Source: Armatimonadota bacterium
GTDB lineage: Bacteria > Armatimonadota > HRBIN16
Direction of reading: 5' to 3'
Length of the DNA: 6,336 nt
Assembly: GCA_028275265.1 (NCBI GenBank)
Contig: JAPWUZ010000158.1
Span: forward strand, 1-6,336
Part shown: in pieces, positions 1 to 6,336 of the stretch
Position numbering within the stretch: position 1 is the stretch's first letter
Layout: each line of letters starts with the position of its first letter
Position numbers and translations under genes: made by a program
The notes under the pieces: generated by a model
What the model was told of the DNA's origin: nothing
Seen by the model: only the letters and a program-made list of their open reading frames with translations
Database searches by the model: none

Positions 1-1193
1 AAGTGGTAAGCGGTCAGGGTAAACTCCTGCCACCGCCACGACTCACCGTGCTTCACCACGCGGTCTACCGATATGGCAAACGGGGAAAGGCACGGCAGCC
101 TCCATGCATCGGGTTGAGCCACTACCTGCGCTACCGATTCTTCAGCGATGACCGGGCAACCGAACTGCTGCTGGAACCGGGGAATGCAGTCCACATGGTC
201 GTCGTGATAGTGAGTTATCCACAGCGCATCTACGGCTTCCACCTCACCCGAGCACAGCCAGTTTTCCACCTGGCGGATGACTTCATCGCTGCCGCAGTCC
301 ATTACCAGAAGGTGGCCGCTTTCGCTTCGTACCATCCAGCTGGTTCCCACGTGGTGCAAGAAGGGCGGAGTGGGCAGGGAAGGGGCGACGGCAACAGGCT
401 TTGCGCTGGAAGACTGCTCACGCAGCAGGTCGGGGAAGTAGTACCACAGCGCGGATGTGGAGAGGTAGTTCTCGTAGAAGTCACGCAGACGGGTTTCCAG
501 CAGGTCTATCGCGCTTCTGGGGTCGCGGATGATATTGCCGTGTGACGGGACGAGCACCGTCGCGCCTGACGATTCGATGCGCCGCAGGCTGGCAATTACC
601 TCGCGCCATGCGCTCATGAAACCATGGTAATCGGTCAACCCGCCGAACCCCTTTTGCAGGCTGTACAAATCGAGTATCTGCCCCTCGTCGAATATCAGGT
701 CGCCGCAGAAGGCGATGCGCTGTCCGTCCACATCCAGCAGATAGGTCATGCTTCCGTCGGTATGCCCGGGGGTATGCAGGGCGGTGATGCGGGCAGGCAT
801 CCATTTCAGTGTATCGCCATCGACAAAGGTGCGATGTATCGGCACAGGTTCGGTGAGCACGTGATGGGGGCGAAAGTGGTACACATGCCAGCGGTTTTTG
901 GGGTCGCTCCAGTAGGCGTCTACCTCTTCAAATAACGCACGTTCCGCCTCGGGTGCGCCTGTCCAGCCGCCGCCAGCCAGCACACGAGGCGCACCGTACG
1001 CCTGGTCGCGGTGGTGATGGGTGAACAGCACGCCGTCTACCCAGCGGATGCCACACCCTTCGAGTGTGTCCAGCACGGAGCCATCTCCAACGTCAATGAG
1101 TAGCGCCTCCTCGCCACGATGGATGACGCCTACGTTTACCGCACCTCGATGGATGAACAGGTGCTGGCTGATAGCGGTTAATGTGGCAGGCAT
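1..1193 (-). CDS. Tandem metallo-beta-lactamase-fold hydrolase (3' end outside window)
   Basis: The frame is open from ATG at 1193 to the left edge, giving 397 residues without a stop; the C-terminus is missing. Two metallo-beta-lactamase folds lie in a row. Domain 1 (about residues 10-225) has D34 at the end of an early strand, the metal motif H59-x-H61-x-D63-Q64, HTPGHTDG (H140, H144), GDLIF (D165) and SHG (H218). Domain 2 starts near residue 280, has the parallel element MDCG (D299) and a canonical H328-x-H330-x-D332-H333; the window ends at LTAYH (H397), which lines up with ITALH of domain 1. Enzymes of this superfamily bind one or two zinc or iron ions and usually hydrolyse esters, thioesters, lactones or phosphodiesters; the substrate here cannot be told. 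No signal peptide is seen, so it is probably cytoplasmic. AAAAGGAG (1199-1206) stands 5 nt before the ATG; another ATG at 1210 is out of frame. The gene has its own promoter. The fold assignment is secure; the function is unknown. Confidence 0.9.
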   Translation of the reverse strand, partial: MPATLTAISQHLFIHRGAVNVGVIHRGEEALLIDVGDGSVLDTLEGCGIRWVDGVLFTHHHRDQAYGAPRVLAGGGWTGAPEAERALFEEVDAYWSDPKNRWHVYHFRPHHVLTEPVPIHRTFVDGDTLKWMPARITALHTPGHTDGSMTYLLDVDGQRIAFCGDLIFDEGQILDLYSLQKGFGGLTDYHGFMSAWREVIASLRRIESSGATVLVPSHGNIIRDPRSAIDLLETRLRDFYENYLSTSALWYYFPDLLREQSSSAKPVAVAPSLPTPPFLHHVGTSWMVRSESGHLLVMDCGSDEVIRQVENWLCSGEVEAVDALWITHYHDDHVDCIPRFQQQFGCPVIAEESVAQVVAQPDAWRLPCLSPFAISVDRVVKHGESWRWQEFTLTAYH

Positions 1194-1226
1194 GGTGACT
1201 CCTTTTGCATGTATCTCTACACCACC

Positions 1227-1256
1227 ATCATAGCGAGAGGAATAGCGGTTCGTCAA
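1227..1256 (-). promoter_or_regulatory. Predicted sigma70-type promoter for the tandem metallo-beta-lactamase gene
   Basis: Read on the minus strand, TTGACG (1251-1256) is followed after 18 nt by TATGAT (1227-1232). Each hexamer differs from the sigma70 consensus at one position. The start of transcription should fall near 1220, leaving a leader of about 27 nt that carries the ribosome binding site AAAAGGAG at 1199-1206. It sits in the only sizeable non-coding gap of the window (1194-1307, 114 nt), in the right place and direction for the gene ending at the left edge. I see no hairpin with a T-run in this gap, so read-through from the upstream operon remains possible. Confidence 0.6.
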
Positions 1257-1307
1257 GCGTCATGGTTGCCACTGAGACCGCTTTGGATGGGGGAGCACGC
1301 CGCGCCG

Positions 1308-2132
1308 TCAGTAGGTTTGTCTCCTCGGGTCCCAGATATCGCGCAAGCCGTCGCCGAGGAAGTTCAACGCCATTACCGTTAGCGACAGCATGACCGCCGG
1401 GTAGACCAGTAGCATCGGATGGCTGCGCATCAGCTGGCGGGCATCGTCAATCATGCGGCCCCACGAGGGTAGGGGTGGTTGTGCCCCTAGCCCCAGAAAG
1501 CTTAATGCGCTTTCGGCAAGCACGATGCCCGCCGAGTCCACCGTTACCGCCACCACAATCGTCGGTAACAGATTGGGCAGGATGTGTCGCCATAGGATGC
1601 GGAAGTGGTTGAGTCCAATGGCGCGGGCGGCTTCTACAAACTCGCGTTCACGTAGGGCTAGCGTCTGCGAACGCACCACCCGCGCCATGCTGGGCCAGCC
1701 GGTGAGCGCGAGGGCGATGAACACGTTGTGTAAACCCGGTCCCAGTATCGCTACTATCAGTATCGCCAGCAGGATGTCAGGGAAGGCGAACATCATATCG
1801 GTAAATCGCATGATGACACTATCCCACCTGCCCCGAAAGTATCCTGCCAGCAAGCCCAGCGTCACACCGATAAGCACCTCCAGCAGCTCCACCTGCAGCA
1901 CCACCGTCAGCGACACTCGCGCCCCGTACACCAGGCGGCTGAAGACGTCGCGTCCCAGCTCGTCGGTTCCCAGAAGGTGTGTGGTGGACGGCGGCTGTAG
2001 CACTGCCGAGGCGTCCTGCGCGTCGTAGCGATAGGGCGCAATGAGGGGCGCGAGCAAGGCAATCGCCGCCACCAGACAGAGGTATACCAGCGACGCCAGC
2101 GCCAGCGGATGTCGCTTCCACTCACGCCACAT
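1308..2132 (-). CDS. dppC: ABC transporter permease, DppC/OppC type
   Basis: Inner-membrane permease subunit of a peptide/nickel/oligosaccharide-type ABC importer, 274 residues, a little short of but within the usual range. A short basic cytoplasmic tail leads into the first membrane helix (about 11-33). The family-typical LLGTDELGRDVFSR block (53-66) and GARVSL (70-75) follow, then about five more helices. The EAA loop that docks on the ATPase is clear: E167-A-A, G173 and H183-I-L-P-N187. GAQPPLPSWG (216-225) and the C-terminal LGDGLRDIWDPR are also characteristic of DppC. It should pair with the DppB-type permease encoded at 3177-4100. The start codon shares its A with the stop of the dehydrogenase gene (TGATG), so translation is probably coupled. 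Two acidic residues, E82 and E85, lie in a helix that is normally fully hydrophobic. The family is sure; substrate (peptide, sugar, metal) is not. Confidence 0.93.
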   Translation of the reverse strand: MWREWKRHPLALASLVYLCLVAAIALLAPLIAPYRYDAQDASAVLQPPSTTHLLGTDELGRDVFSRLVYGARVSLTVVLQVELLEVLIGVTLGLLAGYFRGRWDSVIMRFTDMMFAFPDILLAILIVAILGPGLHNVFIALALTGWPSMARVVRSQTLALREREFVEAARAIGLNHFRILWRHILPNLLPTIVVAVTVDSAGIVLAESALSFLGLGAQPPLPSWGRMIDDARQLMRSHPMLLVYPAVMLSLTVMALNFLGDGLRDIWDPRRQTY

Positions 2133-3157
2133 CAGGCAGGCTCACCCCACGGATAAAGCAGTACCTTTCCACAGTTGCCTGTCAGCTGCAATTCCCAGGC
2201 GTCCTGCACACGGCTTAGCGGGAAGCGGTGTGTGATCATCTTATCCAGCAGATGCCCCATTTCACGGATGGTCAGCATCATACGTGGAGTATCGGCAAGG
2301 TTCCAGTGCCAGATGCCGTGCACGACCAGACCCTTGCGCAGCAGGTCGTTGCTCACATGCACGGTGAACTCGCCCGCCTCTGCGACGAACGCTACCTGTG
2401 CGCGCCGGCGTACGGCGTTTATCATGAAACGTTGCGCCTCCGGCGTGCCGGCACATTCCAGCGCTTTGTCCACCCCTTTGCCATCTGTCAGGCTCAGAAT
2501 CTGCTGCATCGCAGTGGGGTCGCCAGGGTCTATTGCCGCAACAGCTCCGAGCTCCAGCGCGAGATTCCGACGATAGGGATGCGGTTCCACCGCAATGACT
2601 TTTGCGCCCCGGTACACGGCGTTGACTACGCCCCCCAATCCTACCGGTCCCATACCGGTGATTAACACAGTGTCATAGGCGTTAACGTCCAGACGTTGCA
2701 TCGCGCCGAAAGTGGGACCAAGTCCGCAACATGCCATGCTTGCATGTTCATAGGACATGCCATCAGGTATGGGGATGAGCAACCAGTCTTGCTTGAGGAT
2801 ATACTGGGCGTAGGTTGCCGTGCCCGCGCTGTTGCCGGTGAGTTTCAGGACATCCAGATTGTTCAGACAGTAGACATAGTCGCCTGCGAGGCAGTATCTG
2901 CAGGTTCCGCATGGATACTGTGGCATCACCACCACGCGGTCGCCTACTTTCACTCTACCCGGCTGTGCGACTTCTACCACCTCTCCTGCCGCTTCGTGCC
3001 CAAGTACGTCGGTGATGTGCCCGTCGCGATACAGTTTGTACTCGGTACACATCGGCGTCACATGGATTTTGACCACCACCACGTCGCCCCATGCGTGGGG
3101 CGTTTCGCGCTCCACCAGCTGCGCCTGCCTTTTGCCAGTAATGGATGCGACTTGCAT
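2132..3157 (-). CDS. Zinc-dependent medium-chain alcohol/polyol dehydrogenase
   Basis: Cytoplasmic medium-chain dehydrogenase/reductase of 341 residues, a normal length. The N-terminal GroES-like domain holds catalytic zinc ligands C37 and H54-E55 in LGHEAAGEV, with C143 or C144 as the likely third ligand. The structural zinc lobe is intact: C83, C86, C89 and C97 in the usual CxxCxxCx7C spacing. The Rossmann domain has GMGPVG (168-173), and E191 at the end of the second strand points to NAD+ rather than NADP+. The fold is closest in feel to sorbitol, threonine or glucose dehydrogenases; the alcohol substrate cannot be assigned. The start at 3157 is chosen because GGGAGGAGGT lies 7 nt upstream; a start 27 nt earlier would overlap the upstream stop and place this site inside the gene. 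It lies 19 nt after dppB and overlaps dppC by one base, so a dehydrogenase is inserted between two permease genes of one transporter. Confidence 0.92.
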   Translation of the reverse strand: MQVASITGKRQAQLVERETPHAWGDVVVVKIHVTPMCTEYKLYRDGHITDVLGHEAAGEVVEVAQPGRVKVGDRVVVMPQYPCGTCRYCLAGDYVYCLNNLDVLKLTGNSAGTATYAQYILKQDWLLIPIPDGMSYEHASMACCGLGPTFGAMQRLDVNAYDTVLITGMGPVGLGGVVNAVYRGAKVIAVEPHPYRRNLALELGAVAAIDPGDPTAMQQILSLTDGKGVDKALECAGTPEAQRFMINAVRRRAQVAFVAEAGEFTVHVSNDLLRKGLVVHGIWHWNLADTPRMMLTIREMGHLLDKMITHRFPLSRVQDAWELQLTGNCGKVLLYPWGEPA

Positions 3158-3164
3158 GGAAATT

Positions 3165-3174
3165 ACCTCCTCCC
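3165..3174 (-). promoter_or_regulatory. Strong ribosome binding site deciding the dehydrogenase start
   Basis: GGGAGGAGGT on the minus strand is a near-perfect anti-16S match, 7 nt before the ATG at 3157. It fills the 19-nt gap between the TAA of the DppB-type permease (3177-3179) and the dehydrogenase. It is the strongest site in the operon and suggests that the soluble enzyme is made in larger amounts than the membrane proteins on either side. Confidence 0.85.
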
Positions 3175-3176
3175 TT

Positions 3177-4100
3177 TTACGCACGGAATCGTACTCTCGG
3201 GTCTAACCGCGTATACAGAATGTCCACAAACAAGTTCACCGCGATGAACAAGAACGCAAACAACAGCGTTGTTGCCTGAATGACGGGATAGTCACGACGC
3301 AGAATGGCTTCGATAGACTTGTATCCGACACCCGGCACGGCGAACACCGTTTCCACAATGAACGAACCCGTCAATAGATAGCCGAAGGCATTGCCGATGA
3401 CCGTGACCACCGGTAACAGGGCGTTCGGCAGAGCGTGCTTGAGAATGACGGCACGTTCGGGTACGCCTTTAGCGCGGGCGGTGCGGATGTAGTCCTGCTG
3501 TAGCACTTCCAGCATGGATGTGCGGGTGAACCGAGCGATGCTTGCCGACGGGCGCGCTGCCAGCACCAGCACCGGCAACACCAGATACTCCGGTGCGCCC
3601 CAGCCCGCCACCGGCAGCCAGCCCAACCGCACCGACACCAGCAAGATGAGTAGTGTGGCCAGCACGAAATTGGGCACGGAGATGCCCAGCACCACGCCTG
3701 CCATGCTGAGCCGGTCGGGGAGACGGTTGTGGAATACTGCCGCTACGATGCCTGCCGGTATGCCAACGGCTATTGCCAGCAGGATAGCCAGCACCGCCAG
3801 AGTAGCGGTCGCGGGAAAAGACTCCCGAATGACGTCACCAACCGGACGGCGATTGTACAGCGAGATGCCAAAATCACCCTTAACTGCACTCCATACAAAA
3901 CGCCCGTACTGCACGTACCACGGCTGGTCTAATCCCAACTCATGACGCACCTGCGCTACGGTTTGCGGGTCAGAGTGCTCACCTAGAATCATGCGGATAG
4001 GGTCTCCCGGTGCGAGGTAGCCCATGATGAAGGTGAGGAAAGAGATGAGCAACAGGGTGGGTATCGCCTGCAAAAGGCGTGACAGCACGTAGCGTACCAT
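3177..4100 (-). CDS. dppB: ABC transporter permease, DppB/OppB type
   Basis: Inner-membrane permease subunit, 307 residues, full length for the family. The N-terminus MVRYVLSRLLQAIPTLL is the typical DppB opening with the first helix at about 9-29, followed by LAPGDPIRMILG (29-40), which starts the periplasmic part, and GDFGISLYNRRPV (75-87). About five more helices follow. The EAA-type loop is seen as R206-T-A-R-A-K-G212 and H222-A-L-P-N226, and TGSFIVETVFAVPGVG (244-259) is a family hallmark. The C-terminus LDPRVRFRA is also typical. The ATG lies one base after the TAG of corA; a modest AAGGGG sits 10 nt upstream, inside the corA end. It should form a heterodimer with the DppC-type permease encoded two genes on. 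The ATPases and binding protein must be encoded elsewhere. Substrate unknown. Confidence 0.93.
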   Translation of the reverse strand: MVRYVLSRLLQAIPTLLLISFLTFIMGYLAPGDPIRMILGEHSDPQTVAQVRHELGLDQPWYVQYGRFVWSAVKGDFGISLYNRRPVGDVIRESFPATATLAVLAILLAIAVGIPAGIVAAVFHNRLPDRLSMAGVVLGISVPNFVLATLLILLVSVRLGWLPVAGWGAPEYLVLPVLVLAARPSASIARFTRTSMLEVLQQDYIRTARAKGVPERAVILKHALPNALLPVVTVIGNAFGYLLTGSFIVETVFAVPGVGYKSIEAILRRDYPVIQATTLLFAFLFIAVNLFVDILYTRLDPRVRFRA

Positions 4101-4101
4101 G

Positions 4102-5106
4102 CTATATCCACCCCTTACGTTTGAAGATGTACCATTCCACGACGCCCACCACTACCATCATCGCTGCTGCCAAAGGATAGCCTGCCTTCCATCGCAGTTC
4201 GGGCATGTGGACGAAGTTCATGCCATAGATGCCAGCGATGAGTGCGGCAGACATCAGCACGGTGGAAATCACGGTGAGGATACGCATGACCTCGTTGAGC
4301 CGATTGGAGACCACCGAAAGGTAGGCGTCAAGCACACCGGCAAGGATGTCGCGGTTGAGGTCAGCCAGCTCGGCAATGCGCAGGGTGTGGTCGTAGACAT
4401 CCTGCAGGTAAGGGACCACCTCATCGGGGATAAGCTCCATGTCGCGGCGGAGCAGGGCGTTGAGGATGTCCCGCAATGGGGTGATATGCTGGCGCATCTC
4501 CAGTAATCTCCGCTTTACCTGCAGGATGTCCCCTACCTGTACATCGCGGCTGCCTGCGAAGATGGCGTCCTCCAGCTCGTCCGACTTCTCCTCCAGTGTA
4601 TCTCCAGGCGGGAAATACTCGTCTACGATGGCGTCGAGCAGGAGATGCAGCAGATGCGCTGAAGTTTTTCCCACCTTGTCGGGTTGCGTCGTCCACCGCT
4701 GGAACCAGTACTCTATCAGCGGCACGGCCTCGGTGTGCACGGTCACCAGGAAGTGTTGTCCCAGAAAGAAACCTATCTCGGTATACACTTCCTCGCCGTT
4801 CTGTTGCTGCACGGCGTGCGCCGTCAGGAAGAGCACGTCATCATGTCTCTGAAGGGCAGGGCGCTCGTAGGGGCTGAGGGCATCCTCCACCGCTAAGGGA
4901 TGGAAGTGGAAACTCTGGCTCAATAGCATCGAAGCCGCGCGCGTATCGTGCGCTGTAATATCCACCCACAGCAACCCGTGTCCACTGGCAAACGCCTGTA
5001 TGGCCGCATCTTCTTCCAAAAGGACGGGCGCATCGGGCGGCAACCAGTATGCCGCTTTCAGCTGGTAAGAAGGTATCTGCTCAGGCATCATCCTCAGAGC
5101 GGGCAT
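4102..5106 (-). CDS. corA: CorA-type magnesium/divalent cation channel
   Basis: Pentameric inner-membrane channel for Mg2+ (and often Co2+ or Ni2+) of the CorA family, 334 residues, normal length. A large N-terminal cytoplasmic domain includes FHFHPLAVEDAL (67-78), a conserved CorA element, and a long helical stalk (about 165-275) rich in charged residues. Two membrane helices close the protein: about 275-294, ending in the selectivity signature Y294-G-M-N297, and about 311-328, linked by the loop FVHMPELRWK with the usual MPEL. The tail FKRKGWI is basic and cytoplasmic. The start is uncertain: the ATG at 5106 has no clear ribosome binding site and lies 18 nt after the amidohydrolase stop, while ATGs at codons 6 and 7 have GAGG too close in front. 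Re-initiation after the upstream gene would fit any of these. One base separates its stop from the dppB start. Confidence 0.94.
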   Translation of the reverse strand: MPALRMMPEQIPSYQLKAAYWLPPDAPVLLEEDAAIQAFASGHGLLWVDITAHDTRAASMLLSQSFHFHPLAVEDALSPYERPALQRHDDVLFLTAHAVQQQNGEEVYTEIGFFLGQHFLVTVHTEAVPLIEYWFQRWTTQPDKVGKTSAHLLHLLLDAIVDEYFPPGDTLEEKSDELEDAIFAGSRDVQVGDILQVKRRLLEMRQHITPLRDILNALLRRDMELIPDEVVPYLQDVYDHTLRIAELADLNRDILAGVLDAYLSVVSNRLNEVMRILTVISTVLMSAALIAGIYGMNFVHMPELRWKAGYPLAAAMMVVVGVVEWYIFKRKGWI

Positions 5107-5124
5107 AGACGCTTGAAACGGGAC

Positions 5125-6039
5125 TTACCGCTTACTGCTCCAGCGCTTCAACACTTTCATCGCGTTCCTGTACGTGATTTTATCAAAAACCTCCTGTGAG
5201 ATGTCGCCGTTGGCGAGGCGTTCCTTCAGGTAGTTCAGGTGAGGCATTCGCCCTTCCTCGTCCGCAAAGCACACGTCGGTGCCGAACATCAGTTTATCCT
5301 GAAACTCGTTCAGGAACCGGATGCCGTAATACGGGTCGCGGGTGAGCGCGTTGTAGCCGCTGCCCGCCGAGATGTCTGCATACAGGTTGGGGAAGTCGCC
5401 CAACAGCTTTGGGATCATTCCCTCCTCCCGAACGGGTCCCTTTGGGTAGCCGAGCAGGTCAGCTGGGCTAACATCCGCGCTGATTTGCGCCCAGAATCCC
5501 GGTCCATGCCCGATGATGATGGTGTCAGGAGCCTGTTTCAGCAGGTTCAGCAGGTGTGGGGAGCCCGGCTCGTCGATCAGTCCGTACTGACCCTCAGCGA
5601 CGCCTGTAGCGTGGATGGTCACAGGGAACTGCCACTCTCCGCACTGACGGAACAGATTCACCACGCGGGGGTCATCGTAGAACAGGTTCGCGCCGATTTC
5701 GCCGATGCCCGCGCAGCCCATCTCCACAAACCGCTCAAAAAGCCAGGAAAAGTCTGTTTTGGCGCTGTTTCCGCCCCAGCGGGGGTCTACGTTGCCAAAG
5801 GGAATGATACGGTTGGGATAGCGGAGCCCTGCCCGGATTTGCGACACAATGTCGGCTTGCGGTTGGAAAAGACCCGGAAATTGCAAGCCATCGGGCGAGG
5901 CAGGCCATGGAAGCAGAACCGCTTTATCGATGCCTTCGTCGTCGAGGCGGGCTATCAGGTCTTCGACGGTAATCGGCTTGCGATGCAGATTGCTCAGAGA
6001 GCGCAGGTCACCAATGTGGGTGTGCACGTCGATAATCAC
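5125..6039 (-). CDS. Amidohydrolase, TIM-barrel Amidohydro_2 family
   Basis: Metal-dependent hydrolase or decarboxylase-like enzyme of 304 residues, complete. The metal-binding pattern of the superfamily is present in order: D4-V-H6-T-H8 on the first strand, G113-E114-I-G near 113-116, H143 in TIHATG, H178 in IIGHGPGFW, and D255 in MFGTDVCF after LYADISAGSG (219-228). Members of this family (ACMSD, 4-oxalomesaconate hydratase, uncharacterised hydrolases) act on carboxylated or amide substrates with one zinc; the substrate here cannot be assigned. No signal peptide, so cytoplasmic. The start is GTG at 6039, not ATG, supported by GGAGGT 9 nt upstream and by the start of homology directly at IIDVHTHIG. 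Its GTGA start overlaps the peptidase stop by 4 nt, so the two are probably translated together. The family is clear, the reaction is not. Confidence 0.9.
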   Translation of the reverse strand: MIIDVHTHIGDLRSLSNLHRKPITVEDLIARLDDEGIDKAVLLPWPASPDGLQFPGLFQPQADIVSQIRAGLRYPNRIIPFGNVDPRWGGNSAKTDFSWLFERFVEMGCAGIGEIGANLFYDDPRVVNLFRQCGEWQFPVTIHATGVAEGQYGLIDEPGSPHLLNLLKQAPDTIIIGHGPGFWAQISADVSPADLLGYPKGPVREEGMIPKLLGDFPNLYADISAGSGYNALTRDPYYGIRFLNEFQDKLMFGTDVCFADEEGRMPHLNYLKERLANGDISQEVFDKITYRNAMKVLKRWSSKR

Positions 6040-6336
6040 TCGTTGGGTACCTCCATACCGAGATGGTACATGGCAAATGCGAGCACGTCTGCCTCCTCCT
6101 CAATCGCCAGCGAGGTCGGTTTTCCAGCACCGTGTCCGGCACGAGTCTGGATTCGGATAAGCACGGGAGCGTCTCCTGCCTGCACCTCCTGCAGTCTCGC
6201 CGCGAACTTGAAGGAATGGGCGGGCATCACGCGGTCATCATGGTCGCCAGTAGTGATGAGCGTCGCGGGGTAGCGCACGCCAGGCTTGAGGTTATGCAGG
6301 GGAGAGTAGGCGTGTAACACTTTGAACATCTGCGGG
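6036..6336 (-). CDS. Prolyl oligopeptidase (S9A), C-terminal fragment cut by window edge
   Basis: The last 99 or so residues of a serine peptidase that cleaves short peptides after proline; the 5' part lies beyond the right edge, so this is a partial gene and not a small one. The visible piece is the end of the alpha/beta-hydrolase domain: YSPLHNLKPG, then RYPATLITTGDHDDRV with the catalytic Asp (first D of DDR) and the Arg that in porcine prolyl oligopeptidase (R643) holds the substrate carboxylate, then TRAGHGAGKP with the catalytic His. The catalytic Ser and the beta-propeller are not in view. Full family members are about 680-720 residues. An internal ATG at 6329 is not the true start, since the frame stays open to the edge and residues before it also fit the family. 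The stop overlaps the GTG of the amidohydrolase. Proline-specific peptide cleavage would fit a neighbouring peptide importer. Confidence 0.92.
   Translation of the reverse strand, partial: PQMFKVLHAYSPLHNLKPGVRYPATLITTGDHDDRVMPAHSFKFAARLQEVQAGDAPVLIRIQTRAGHGAGKPTSLAIEEEADVLAFAMYHLGMEVPNE
6049..6054 (-). promoter_or_regulatory. Ribosome binding site supporting the GTG start of the amidohydrolase
   Basis: GGAGGT on the minus strand lies 9 nt before the GTG at 6039, inside the last codons of the prolyl oligopeptidase gene. It supports the non-ATG start, which is followed directly by the conserved first strand of the barrel. Confidence 0.7.

Noticed and set aside
3..804. Open frames on both strands (plus 3-545, minus 302-484, minus 481-804) that might suggest a broken or frameshifted gene at the left end
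   Set aside because: A different minus frame is open without a stop from 1193 to the edge and carries all metallo-beta-lactamase motifs, so the gene is intact and these frames are shadows.
1258..1307. A possible intrinsic terminator after the DppC-type permease gene
   Set aside because: The stretch is GC-rich but I find no stable inverted repeat followed by a T-run on the minus strand.
1453..2028. A 191-codon plus-strand frame opposite the DppC-type permease gene
   Set aside because: Its Ser/Arg/Thr-rich translation is typical of an antisense shadow of a hydrophobic membrane protein gene.
3158..3184. An earlier ATG at 3184 for the dehydrogenase, adding nine residues
   Set aside because: It overlaps the end of the permease gene and would put the excellent ribosome binding site at 3165-3174 inside the coding region; the family alignment also begins near the later ATG.
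5239..6273. A 344-codon open frame on the plus strand, opposite the amidohydrolase and peptidase end
   Set aside because: It is antisense to two genes with complete catalytic motifs, its translation resembles no family and is a product of the GC-rich codon pattern on the other strand; no ribosome binding site of note was seen.
6036..6329. A small stand-alone 97-residue protein starting at the ATG at 6329
   Set aside because: The frame continues open to the window edge, and the sequence matches the last part of prolyl oligopeptidases without a natural domain start there.

Overview
The window holds seven protein-coding genes, all on the minus strand and tightly packed, so transcription runs from the right edge (6336) towards the left edge (1). 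The DNA is fairly GC-rich, the genes use strong purine-rich ribosome binding sites, and several neighbours overlap or nearly touch. This is a bacterial chromosome. The gene set is compatible with a free-living heterotroph, possibly thermophilic, in a deep-branching phylum such as Armatimonadota or Chloroflexota, but that placement is a weak guess from protein flavour and not shown by any marker gene. There is no sign of phage, insertion sequence, CRISPR, tRNA or rRNA.

Layout in transcription order: (1) the C-terminal end of an S9A prolyl oligopeptidase, cut by the right edge; (2) an amidohydrolase of the TIM-barrel Amidohydro_2 type, starting with GTG and overlapping the peptidase by 4 nt; (3) a CorA-type magnesium/divalent cation channel, 18 nt downstream; (4) a DppB-type ABC transporter permease, 1 nt after corA; (5) a zinc-dependent medium-chain alcohol dehydrogenase, 19 nt further, with a very strong ribosome binding site; (6) a DppC-type ABC permease, overlapping the dehydrogenase stop by one base (TGATG). 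After a 114-nt gap carrying a good sigma70-like promoter comes (7) a protein with two metallo-beta-lactamase folds in tandem, cut by the left edge.

Genes 1 to 6 look like one polycistronic unit. The peptidase next to Dpp/Opp-type permeases suggests peptide or oligomer uptake and breakdown, although permeases of this family in many bacteria carry sugars instead. No substrate-binding protein or ATPase for the transporter lies in the window. The oddest points are the dehydrogenase gene placed between the two halves of the permease pair, and the tandem metallo-beta-lactamase protein whose first domain has Gln in place of the last His of the HxHxDH motif. No clearly new system is visible; most genes are recognisable housekeeping or catabolic families in an unusual order.
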